Assembly: GCF_019649055.1 (NCBI RefSeq)
Contig: NW_026570264.1
Span: forward strand, 372,001-436,000
DNA: 64,000 bases
Direction of reading: 5' to 3'
From: Paramacrobiotus metropolitanus
Taxonomy: Eukaryota > Tardigrada > Eutardigrada > Parachela > Macrobiotidae
Numbering within the stretch: the first letter of the stretch is position 1; each line of letters opens with the position of its first letter. Positions 10,468 through 21,297 of this stretch are shown one piece after another. A program made the translations under genes and the position numbers. Below the pieces are notes generated by a model. The model did no database searches, was not told where the DNA came from, and saw nothing but the letters and a program-made list of their open reading frames with translations.

Positions 10468-11660
10468 GGTTGGCCTTAGCAGGTAGCCAACAATATTGTT
10501 AATCCAAAGAACGAAAAAATGCAGACCGTGCACCAAGTAGAAAATGTCGAAAACCCTTTTCAGCAACATTCAGTTACGAAATGCGTTTGCCGGTGATGCA
10601 ACTTTGCGGTCGGATTTACTAGAAAATATGAGTTTCGTAAATTATACAAATAAGGCACTGCGAAATTTCATGTGCGCATACACCATAGAAATAAAATAAA
10701 TATCAATGGAACTCCATAAAACAAGAACAAACACGGCATCGTTTTATCCACATACCTAAATATGTGCCATTTAGCTTTATTTACATAATTAAACCAAGGA
10801 GCATTACTTTTTATGAGTGCACGTCCGATTCCTGTATTACGTATTTATGCAATGGAAAGTTTTGTTGACTGAATTGAGTCATCGACAATTTCGATAGTGC
10901 AATCGCTGCATTTTAGTGTAGTTTTAGCCGTTTCCCAGCAATATAAATGGGATAACGTGACAGATTTATCCTGCAATAAGGGCAGTGATGCAACATAGAA
11001 TGATTTTTCGGCGCCACTGCTGGACAGAGGCGCTATTTACAGTGATTTACACCCCGTAAACCGCTTTTCCGCTGCAACAGTGCAACCACACGATTCGAGA
11101 AGAAGGTCCGCGTGACACACTAGACAAAAACGGAAACGTTTAGTGTTCGCTTTCTCGATCGTTTCAGCCTTTTAATAAACAGGAATATGGGTAACGGTTA
11201 AACGCTTAAACACTACCCCAAAACTCTAAACAAGCATTCTAACCAAGCACTCTAAGCAAGCTGAATTTGGACGTAATCGTCCAAACCATATGCATCAAGT
11301 TTTTGGTCTCAGCATAAATATTTTCTTGATTATTCACACTTATATAAAAATGGTAGAAACCATGATTTGCAAGTTAGGCAGCCTTTATTTTTCTTTCGAA
11401 CTGTCGAACCAGCTGACAAAAATTTCAATGGTAAAGCCAACACCCTCCGCAAACTTTGGTAACATGATGAAAGCTTTACTTTACAGCTTTCGTAGAAAAT
11501 CCGTAATTGTGCCAAATGTGTCGTATTACACTGATTTACACGTATAGACTGTCGTATGCGTGCGCTTTACTTAATTGAACCCCTTGGGTGCGTTTTAAAC
11601 AACAAGTCACGGACAGGGCATATATTTCCATATTATGATTGCGGTGCATGGCAAGCGTAA
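10468..11660. other. intergenic, no gene seen
   Basis: AT-rich, with poly-A-like runs and short frames only. No supported exon. Confidence 0.5.
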
Positions 11661-12846
11661 TCAGCATGTCAGATTGTAGCAACCAGTATTGTAGGAAAAT
11701 TCACTGCCGGCTAGAAAATTCGTCGGCGTTAAATCACGCTGACAGTCGACACTAAGAAATTCTGGATACCCCATGGCGCGACCATCAACAATATCCGAAG
11801 CGTAACTGCCGACGATAAAAACTTCTCCACGATCTTTTTCTGTCGTGAGATATGGATGAGTCTTGAAGAAGTTTCGTAGCCACGCAAAGGAGCAGTCACA
11901 ATGCAGCCGGTATACTTCCTCCAACTCATAATACTTCCAATTTGGTGGAAGAGGCAGAGCAACTTCTTCATTCATCTTATCCCGCTCTTCGTGGTGCACC
12001 ATATCCACACTGACATAGCTCTCCAAAACCAGGCTGTGCAGATGCACCAGTGTTGTGAAAGTGTACGGCTCGAGAAACTGTATACTCGACAAGCGAAGGA
12101 CAATTTGGCGCACGCGGGGCATCCGCTGAAAATCCCGCTTGCGGACGATCAATCCCGAGCAATGATTAATTTGAAGGCCCAGCAGATTTATCAGGTCGCC
12201 AAGGCGGTGAATTTTAACCGTCGTATAGGGCGTGGCACAACTGCCCACGCTCAAACTGATTATCTGCTGACGAATGGGTTCCACGACACTGGCTTGCAGT
12301 GTGTCTTCTGTGCCGTTTCCGTCGGAAAGGGAAAGGACGACGGCGCGCCGAGGACTTATGCGGCTGATGTTTGCAGCTGCTGCGGCTACCAAACGGCTTT
12401 CTTCGCATGCCACCTCAAGATATGTTTCGAAAGGATCATAGTCCGGGGTCGCTGGGGCGGTACAGTAGGATAGTTCTAGAGAATGGACAGGACTACAATA
12501 ATAATCATGTAGCATGACATACTGGATACATTCCGCCGCGGTCAGTCGGTCGAGACGGAACCCACCGCCCGGGAGGTATAGTTCGGGTGCGATGGCAATT
12601 TGCTGTTCGTCAGTGCGCTCTTGTTTAGTGCATTCGGTTTCAAATCTTCCTTCCAGAGCTAAACCAAAGTACCAAGCGTACATTAATGAATGTAATTACG
12701 AGTATTTTACAATAAGAACGGAATAATTTGAGTGCCACCTTTGTTTTTTCAGTAGATGTTCGGTTACCTGATAAATACATGGGAAAGCATGCCAGAAAAA
12801 CCCACACAGAATACGGACTCAAGGAATACCTGCTAAGAATACACAT
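11661..12846 (-). CDS. secreted leucine-rich-repeat family protein, copy 1 (intact)
   Basis: Model: exon 1 12846-12768 encodes a signal peptide (MCILSRYSLSPYSVWVFLAC...) and ends in phase 1 before GTAACC; exon 2 12658-11661 begins after TTTAG. The product is 358 residues. After the leader come LEGRFETEC, a cysteine-containing N-terminal region, then leucine-rich turns around LINLLGLQINHCSGLIV, VRQIVLRLSSIQFLE and LVHLHSLVLES, and a C-cap that starts LHCDCSFAWLRNFFKTH. The protein ends GCYNLTC. Its domain order fits an extracellular LRR protein with a C-cap. No transmembrane or GPI tail is visible, so it is probably secreted. Copy 3 at 26.8-27.8 kb is its closest relative here. Confidence 0.75.
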
Positions 12847-12924
12847 TATCTTCCACTCGCAGTTCAATACTTCAAACAAGAAGTGCTCCTGTATACAAAT
12901 CCGCACAGCTGAAGGATTATTCAC

Positions 12925-13440
12925 TGCAGTATTGTGCAGCGCCGATGATATTCTTACCGTCTAGACTTAGAGACAATGCCTTGAGGCATAAAGAGCGTGG
13001 TAGAAATATGGTAAATAAGACCCGCATAATGCCGTAATACTGGTGACTGTGCTTCACCGTGGCATGTGATTTCGTTCCCAACACATGAAGGTTCCGTGCA
13101 AGTCTTTTCAATCTTTTGACATTTCCCGTTATTCCGAATGCCGGTATATGTATTCATTACGACGCTTCTGTACGTAAGAGTAGGATATTCTGTCTTTGCG
13201 TTGTTTCCAACGTCGGCGGTGCTAATACCGTGCATGAAAACCCTCGAGGAATGAGACCTATGGATTCCATGAAAAATATTAATTTTAGTCAGCGAGTAAG
13301 ACCGGTATGCGCTATGCATTTCCATTACACGTGACACTGTGACTAGATTAATATCTTAATGGCATGCTGTTCAGTTAGTCCCAGCAGCCCTTATGCTACT
13401 CGTTATTTTTCTGCAGCCAGCGCTCAATGCTTAGAACTTA
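12925..13440. promoter_or_regulatory. duplicated 5' flank shared by the secreted-protein genes
   Basis: Upstream of LRR copy 1. The first half (ATTCTTACCGTCTAGACTTA, GCCTTGAGGC) recurs twice at 29.16-29.55 kb. The second half (TATGGATTCCATGAA, GAGTAAGACCGGTATGCGCT, CACTCGTTATTTTTCTGCAG-like text) recurs at 31.70-31.93 kb, and weaker copies lie at 21.54-21.64 and 42.93-43.06 kb. Each lies a few hundred bases before a signal-peptide exon, so this is probably a common promoter region. Confidence 0.5.
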
Positions 13441-13528
13441 AAACAATATTATTGCTCCAAGGTGCAGTATTTGTTTGGGTTTAGTGACAGACCGTGCAAA
13501 TACTGTTGGCCTAAAAGGATATATGTAC

Positions 13529-14485
13529 CCGGGTGGCTGAACAAAATGGCGGGCTCCGTTTATAACTTGCTCCTCGCAAACCGCCTGCCCCACCGTAAAC
13601 TATTTAGACTAGTTAAATAGACAATTTTATTGGCTACTAGAAACAACAAAACATTTGTTAAAAAATTAAATCATTCTTGTTTTAAATGGTTCCAGTCAAA
13701 GTCATGTCAAAAATTATTCTGGCCAGCTCGCAAAACTTGGAATATCATGGCATTTCTTTTCCGTACGGACTTTTTTGATATTATTTTATTGTTTTGTCTG
13801 GAAAACTACATCTTCTTTCATTAGTAAAAATGCTCTGTACCTGCCGCATGCGCTGGACGAGTTATTCACCAGCGCACTTTTTGATTTTCCCAAAAATTGC
13901 CGATCTTTTATTTGATTTGCGTAAGCAGTTTTGGTTGAAATTTTCGGCTGGATGACAGGTTGCACCAAAAGATGTCGGTTTCGATTTTATATGTGACTAA
14001 CACATTGTCCTTGCAGAAATAAGATTAAAGCAACCTTTAAAACGGTGGTCAGAAATTCGCTTTCGAAAACTCTGCTTGCCGATTTCACGAAATTATTCGT
14101 ACCGACTTTCAGTTATTTCCAATACTGGCCAAAGACGGGTGCTAGAATTTTCCTGTTCCCAACAGCAAAAAAAACTCGAAACAACACCTGTATTCGAAAT
14201 AGCAACGTGAGCTACATGAATGTCCTTAACTGTTCAGAACAGTAGCAAATTTTTGTTTAAAAAAGGGATGAAATCGAATTTTCGTTTCTGGCCAACCGTC
14301 AAACCCACCTAGCTTTCCAAAACAATTCATAAAAAAGTCGAACCTTTGTTTATTGTCGGTTTAATTTAACTTTCATATGCTAAAAACATTGCTCTTTCGG
14401 TTGAGACTAGAACGATGTCAGTCAGACATCGGACGGACCCAGCGCACTCTGGTAAAACAGACCGCCATTTTGTTCAGCCACCCGG
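13529..14485. mobile_element. MITE-like element with 24-bp inverted ends
   Basis: CCGGGTGGCTGAACAAAATG plus GCGG at 13529-13552 returns inverted at about 14462-14485. The interior (about 900 bp) is AT-rich and has no gene. No clear target duplication is visible, so the exact ends are uncertain. Confidence 0.5.
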
Positions 14486-14990
14486 ATAAAGGATATTATA
14501 GGTACGAGTACTGTAGATGTGTGTGCAATACGAACATGATTAAGTATTTCCTTCCGGAAGACCGTTAGAAGACTAAGATCAGTAAACCAGCTGGATACAG
14601 CTGTGACGGCAAGTTTACGAACACTTTGGTCACACACTGCGCCCAGTGCTTGCAGGTAAAAGTTGGCGCTAACGTAGTAAAAGGTCTGAGCTCGGGGTCT
14701 TCTTCGCTGAGCAATTGAGAGACAATTTTACACGCGCTCTCGTTAATGCTTTTGCTACCCCGTTTAAGAGAAGCAGGTATTCTTTGGGTTAGTTTCATAG
14801 CGATATGGAGTTTACTATCAGATGTAACTGGTTGGTTTACTAACTTTACTTATAAGACTTAACACTGTTTATGGTTTCGCGAACAGGTCAACAACGCGTT
14901 TCATTAATCAGGGAACACACCATTAAACCTAAACCGATTGCCAGTAAAGTATTGCTTTTAGGGCTCAAAAGCGAAAACATGCAACATCGT
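14486..14990. other. intergenic, no gene seen
   Basis: Lies 3' of LRR copy 2. The text near 14880-14960 (GTCAACAACGCGTTT, CCGATTGCCAGTAAAGT) matches 32055-32115 behind LRR copy 5, so the duplication included the 3' flank. Confidence 0.5.
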
Positions 14991-16131
14991 TTAACACGTC
15001 ACATTGTAGCAGCCAGTATTGTAGGAAAATTCCGCCCCGGTCTGTAAATTATCCAGCGTGAAATTCCGTTTACAATCTACGCTGAGACTGTCTGAATAAT
15101 TACTGGCACGGCCGCTTGTATCTGGCGATACGTAGCTCGCCACACTGAAGACATCTTTTTTCCCTTTCGATGACGTGAGATACGCATGGGTCTTGAGAAA
15201 ATTCCTGAGCCAGGCGAAAGAACAATGGCAGTGCAATCGCCGCACTTCTTCCTCATCCATAGACGGTTTCACGTTTTTCATAAAGTAATGAAGATCTGTC
15301 CAATACCAGCTGATGCCGCTTTCCAGCACTAAACTGCGCAGGTGCGGTAATGTGGTGAAGGTATACGGCTCCAGGAAGCGCATGCTTGCAGATTGGAAGA
15401 GAATTTGTCGTATACGCGGCATCTGATGAATCCTGCTTGTGGACGATCAATCCCAAGGAAGAGCTTATCTGGAGTTGCAGTAGATTAACTAAATCGCCCA
15501 AGCGGTAGATCCTGGCAATGGTATAGGGCGTGGCCGAGCCGTCCACGTCCAGGGCGATTGACTGCTGCCGAATGGGTCCAAGGACACTGGCTTGCAATGT
15601 ATCCATGGTGCCGTTGCCGTCACCGAGCGCCAGGATGACAGCACGTCTAAGGCTTATGTTGCCAATATTGGATACAGCCGCAGCTATTATGCTGCTTTCG
15701 TCGGCCATGCAGTTCAGCTGAAGAACCGTATTGTAGGTCACAGGGTAGTCCGGGACTTTGGGCGCTCCGCAGTCAGCCCGAGAAAAATGCCACATGGGAA
15801 AGAACATACTCGTACATCCGATTCTCCGCGTGGCGAACTGCCTGCATTCCGAAGAGGTTATCGGGTCGGTGCGGAAACCGCCCGGGATATATGGTTCGGG
15901 AGCGATAGCGATCGGTTCGGCACTTCGCTCTTGGGTAGTGCAATCGGTTTCCAGCCTTTCGTTTAGACCTATAATATTCAAAAAAAGTTGTTGAGGTAGA
16001 TGTACTGTGAACTGCAGTTGATACCTGAAAAAGATCCCTCAGAATTAAAGATCACAGCTGTTGGGCAGGTATTCGCTAGCCGATGTAGTCGTGGTGGAGC
16101 AAACCAGGAGAACACAATTCAGCGTAGACAT
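14991..16131 (-). pseudogene. secreted LRR family, copy 2 (one frameshift, weak leader)
   Basis: Exon 2 (15968-14991) is close to LRR copy 5 over its whole length (LNERLETDC at its start, GCYNVTC at its end). A 2-bp deletion near 15428 shifts the frame between VHKQD and MPRIRQI, giving an open part before it and another after it. The leader exon near 16131-16073 (MSTLNCVLLVCSTTTTS) matches that of copy 5. However, an in-frame stop precedes that Met in the aligned leader, and the donor position reads GC instead of GT with the wrong phase. I call it a young pseudogene. Confidence 0.7.
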
Positions 16132-16514
16132 TTAAGGATTTTGCATTTTACTTCGCGAGAGTCGAACAATTACAGTGTACGCATTCTTACGACTCCACCA
16201 ACATGCAGACTTAGCTTCAGTGCCTACAGAAACGCTGCTCAAAACAATAATTTTGCATGCAGCAGCTTATACTTTAGTTCTTTAAGCAAGAGAAACTGTG
16301 AAATCCTGCAGTATTGACCAAGCAAATGCACCAGAACGAACGTTTGGCAATTTGTAGGATAGCGAAATTTCTGATTTTGGTAAAAATATTCTCACCGTCG
16401 AAAATATGCCCTCGAGGTATACATGCTGGCGCATTCAGAACATGTAAACTGAACATCTGTGAGTCATTCAAGCAGGAATCTTGGAACTGACATGATATTT
16501 TATTATAGTGTCTT
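16132..16514. other. 5' flank of LRR copy 2, shared with copy 5
   Basis: 16389-16495 (ATTCTCACCGTCGAAAATAT, CCCTCGAGGTATAC, GAGTCATTCAAGCAGGAATC) matches 33551-33640 upstream of copy 5. No gene. Confidence 0.5.
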
Positions 16515-16563
16515 ACACCTGGTGATGCGCGGGTCGTTTAACGACCCGCGCATCACCAGGTGT
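16515..16563. repeat. 49-bp perfect palindrome (24-bp arms, 1-base centre)
   Basis: The arm begins ACACCTGGTGATGCGCGGGT and continues CGTT; the reverse complement follows after a single T. It is GC-rich within AT-rich flanks and could extrude as a cruciform or form a very strong RNA hairpin. Confidence 0.85.
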
Positions 16564-16634
16564 TTGAGAGTGTATAGTCTGAGATTTTGCACGAGTGCAT
16601 CAGAGAATACAGAAATCGGACCTAGGCGCGTCCG

Positions 16635-16725
16635 CTTAGCAATAACGTTGTTGATTCGCGCAGTCTGATCCGGCTAGCGGCACTATTCGATTGAAACGCA
16701 ACGGTAGCAATACTGTTATAGCAAA
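16635..16725 (-). pseudogene. relic of a cadherin-like exon
   Basis: The minus strand reads SIATVAFQSNSAASRIRLRE and STTLL, a diverged copy of the exon at 23975-24115 (SIATVDPASGTIRLTGTLRQ). The donor is GCTAAG instead of GTAAGC. It lies downstream of the cadherin-like gene and may be its decayed last exon. The rest of 16564-17920 shows no gene. Confidence 0.45.
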
Positions 16726-17920
16726 TAAATTTTCCGTATAGTGCAATGAGAAACAGTACAAAAATCTGCAATACTCGTACAAAAAAACGCATGTGAGAGC
16801 TGTCTTACGTTGCATCTCTTGGTTTAACACTTCTCGTATTTTGGTTTTCAATTGCATAGAATATTACTGTAGGCTTGTCAGGCCAACCAATCGAATGTGG
16901 TAGACACGCGTCACAAAGTCGTTTAAACAGGCTCGAAGATCGCTCGCGCCCTAATTAACTGTGCAGCGGAAACTCAAACAGCTATGATTCAGCTAATCCC
17001 AGTATCACCTTGCCAAAACAAAACCTGATTTCTTGTATTTGCTCGACCCAAACTAAAATACCTAGTATTTATGTACAATAAAATGAAAAAGCTAAAAAAA
17101 CTTCAGGATACCTGTTTTATTCACATTAGGTTCGAGGATCTCAACTGCTGCACTGTAGCGTTTGATATGTCGCTGCATAACATACTGTAGCAGTATAGCT
17201 GGCTGTTATTCCAATGAAACCAGAGGTCGACCTAGGAAATGAAGTTTCAAAATTTGAAAACATGTTATAGAAATCTCCTATCGTTTCCAAACGGAGCTTT
17301 GCGAATGAGATCGCAAACATAAGAAGAAACAGTTGTAAACGAAAAAAATTAATTTCGCGCAGCCAACACAGAATTCGGTTTGCACTGCCAACCGGGCGGG
17401 CGCGATAAATATGGACACTTTTTTCGTCGAATTTTGCCTAAAAGCGTGTTTGTGTTAAAACCGGTACAGTTTCCTGTCAGACTTTTTTATGAACTTGATT
17501 TATGTTAAATATGGGAGAGAAAACATTTCTGCATAACTTATACTGTGAAAGTTTTGAAAAACTAAAATTCGTTGAAGGGCTATAGACGAATTTCTAACCA
17601 CTTCCGGCAAAATAGGCCTTAAAGGCCGGGTCGATTTCTCTTTTCCTAAAGCCTCCTCTGAAAAACTGTAAGAGCAGTTTTGAAGAACCAAAAATCCTCG
17701 AGGAATTCAGGGGTGGCAGAGACCTATATCTCTAAAGTGGAATTTTTGGCGAATTTCTTAATTAGTCTGAAGCCCGCGCCGACCGACCCCGTACGAGTAG
17801 TATTAAGAAAAAATCGCCGAATATTGTTTCGTCCACGATCAGAATCCGAGGTCTGCTCAAAATATAAAAGTTGTTGTGTGATCCAGTCACATAAACATTT
17901 TTATGTTACTTTCCACTTAC

Positions 17921-20900
17921 ACTAACAGTTCCAACGGGGTTTGAAGAATTGTTGCAGTCAACGGTAAAACTATATGACCCTTGATCTAACCCTGGCTTTC
18001 GTAAGTTGACGTTTAGTATCCCAATAAAAACATCTGTGCCGCACACCTGTCTCTCAACAAACCGAATTATTGAAAAAGCTGAAACCCCCACGGACAACTC
18101 GCGATAGTCAGTTTTTCGTGAAATTTTCCTTACCGACTGATTAGTTACTTGCCCGGCAACTCGCAAGTGAACCGTATGATCGGTTGGGGCCGACAGCGGA
18201 CGGGCAAGAGTTATGGTACCCCTTGAAAATGCAGAAACGGTTTATTTTGGTTAAGTTCAGATTTCACTACTGCAATGTATTACTGGTCCGAAATGTTGAA
18301 ATAGCCGGTAGCAGACGCGTCATTAATTTGAAACCGGAACCCGGGCGATGGCTGCAGCAAAAGAGACCTTTATTTAGTTACCTACTCCGTATTTTAAGGG
18401 TTATGCTACCATGAATGATCTATAAAAGGCGCTCTGTAGGCGATGTATTTTATGGTTGAAAATACTTTTCCTGTAGCTGTAATGGAGCAAACAACGTCCT
18501 ATTACAATAATTTTGAATTTCGATAATTAACAAAATATTGCTAAGTGGGGTGTTTTTGAGCAACGTACAATGGACGGAAGATTGGTTACCACGGTACCAA
18601 CAGGTGTATCTTCATTGATAATAATGGAAACCGTTTCCACACTACACGGCGGGAGTTCCGGAACAATCAACGGTGGATCGCTGGTGCCCGTGCTCGGTGG
18701 CATGGAAGTAGTTCGCTCGAAATTTAGCGCGTTGCATAGCACGGAAATCACCAACTGCTGCGATGTGGTTAACAGACCGCCTCCTCCGTAATTTACTGGT
18801 ATTATGTACACTCCAAGCATACTTTGGTCTATTGGTCGGGAGAGAACTATTGTGACGTTGCACTGAAAATCCGGATCGCAGACTACCGGAAGTACAGGTT
18901 GGAAAATTCTGTAATGTATAATTATTGCATAATTATTCGCGACTGGTGGCATATCTGTACTTCGATCTGTCTCTTATTTCGCTCGCTTTAGGCGTACGGT
19001 TTCATACTGCGCTCACTGGTCACAGGCGCAACCGCCATGGGGCGCGCAACTTGAATAAATGCAAACTTATCAACATTTTACTGTTTTTTGCCTTGTTTGT
19101 CATTATCCTAGTTCAGTTTTCAATGTTGAATTTCTTCGCGGTAAGCCTCTAAGACTGTCATGGATTCGGCCGCCATTGACGACATTCGTCAAGGCATCTT
19201 CAGTATCTTGTCTGTGCGGAGTTTTCTTGGTTCTGGTTCAGAACGAGGTGGACTATGTACTTATGCTCTGGTCTATAAATTCAATCCGACAGAACCATTA
19301 ATGTCCTAACATGGCCATTTCATGACGCATAAAGATCTGTCTCCGTTTAAAGCGACATGAAAAGATGTCGAAATTTGAGATTTGTGAGCATGTTGACCCG
19401 TCAGTATTTAGTCATGTAGCGGGCCACATGGCGTTTGCGCCGGTAACCGTAAGCGAAATATGAAATCATACACTTAAAGCCAGCGAAAATACATAAGAGA
19501 CAAATCGAAGTAAATCGTTGAAGCTTAGTGTCACCTGCTTGAGATTGTCATTCGCAGTTTCGAGAAATCCACATTGGGGCTGAATTTCGCGAGGAATGAT
19601 CCTACGACTGTAGGGGCACTAGACCCTGCCTGACATCCATCTACACTACAAATTAATTAAAGCATTTAACGGAATACGTTCTGTAAATCAGTGGCGTACG
19701 ACTATTGTGGAGAATCATTACTACGACACTATAAATTTAAAAAAATAATAATTTTTAATTCATTTGATTAAAAAATTTGCCTAGTGGGAAACCTACGTAA
19801 ACGACGCATCGGGAATGGCGACCAATGACGGTGCACGCTTTAACGCCAGTGATACATTCGGATACAGCAAATCCGGAGCCGGCGTTGTCGGCGCCTGGAC
19901 AGGTTTAATCTGACAGGATTGAACGTACTGCCATGGGGAATAGATGGCAATGGCCAGGATTCCCTCCACTACGCTACCAGCCACATCGCGGCCTTGGATA
20001 CTGACAAATTCCCGGGTGGTGCTGCGGGGTGGACAATAGCCACTGGTCAGTGTCAGGTCTGCCGTTCGCGGGTCCAACACAACGAAAGGATTCCCACCTG
20101 GTGCAAGAGTAGCCTGGCTCCAGCCCGAGGCATTGAATTTTCCAAATACGGTGGATGTGCCAGAGTAATATGGAACGAAGAATGACCACACCGGTGGAGA
20201 ACTGAGAAGTCCGTCCGAAACTAATTTTTCAATATCTGCAAAATGATGTGAGGATGTGCGGTCAGTTTACAATTCACAAACGGCATGATCCCATACAGGA
20301 CCCAAGTAAATATTATAGCAATCACCTACCGTAATTATCGAATTTGCGCCGCACCCATAATAAGCCCCCTTTTCTCGACCGGTTTCGAAAAATAAGGACT
20401 CCCCCGAAATCACCACTCGCAGGGGCATTAAAAAACGTCAAGCGCCACAAGATGATAGGAATACCGCAAATTCCTTCATAATATTTTTACGATTTAATGG
20501 GAAACCGTAAGCGGACATAAAAAAATGTGGTGTTCGTTGGCAAGCAGCCGTAGATAATGTTACAGGATGCTACTCTCCATGTGGTGCTACTGCAAATACC
20601 GGTAACCAAGGCATTTAGTTTCAGTGGAACAGAATACGGAGTTGTTTGAAACATAACGGCCCTCTCCGAAAAATACTGTTCGAAAATTAGCACCCCCCTG
20701 AAATAGAGCCTCCTCTTAGAAATAAGTACCCTTTCCTCCGGGGGACGTTTGAACTTTTACACCCCAGGTTTGCAATTTCGATAATTACGGTACATTCATT
20801 CCAAACGTGATAAGCCAAGAGTCAGTTGTTATGAGTTTTAAATAAGCAGAAGCGACCGAATATAGGAAACCGAAACATATTATTAAAAATTTTTGTAACA

Positions 20901-21297
20901 CAATTACAAGTTTTTGAGTCCATAGTTGTTTCTAGCCAACTGCGGATTATAACTTACAAATTTGTAGGTGCAAATAGTTAATACTGTAAGTAAGTATAAT
21001 TGTTAATACAAATATTTCTTTCTAAAATCAAATGGTTAATCAAATCCCAAATTGTAATACGGTAAGACATATGTCACAAAATAATTTTCAAAGCCGCACT
21101 GGAACCAGCCAGCAGAAATAAGCAAAATTAAAAATACAATTGCCTTTCTAAATGCTTTAACTGCAGTTTCCATTGCCTAACTCGATGAAGCTCCAGTTCA
21201 TTCAAATACCTTGATTGTCCAAAGTGGAACATGCAAAAAGAACGCATAACGGCGCAAAAATTCGTTTTACTCTGTGTATCTGTACTTCGCCTTGCAT
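17921..21297 (-). CDS. secreted cadherin-like protein, partial multi-exon model
   Basis: Exons that I can support: leader 21297-21210 (MQGEVQIHRVKRIFAPLCVL...), phase 1 before GTATTTG; 20235 to about 19800 after TTTTGCAG, phase 1 (DIEKLVSDGL, PVWSFFVPYYSG, VVLDPRTADLTLTSG); 18954 to about 18590 after GTACAG (CNVTIVLSRPIDQ, INEDTPVGTVV); about 18250-18134 (GTITLARPLSAPTDHTVHLR) before GTAAGG; and 18046-17921 (VCGTDVFIGILNVNL) before GTAAGT. Patterns such as F-x-G-T-I-T-L...HLRV and EDTPVGTVV fit extracellular cadherin repeats, but the calcium motifs are poor. The leader and the 5' flank are homologous to those of LRR copy 4. Not every exon junction is resolved, and one or more exons may be missing or decayed. 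Confidence 0.5.

Noticed and set aside
17129-17150. GGTTCGAGGATC looked at as a tRNA B box
   Set aside because: No matching A box, acceptor stem or cloverleaf around it. I found no convincing tRNA or rRNA gene in the window.
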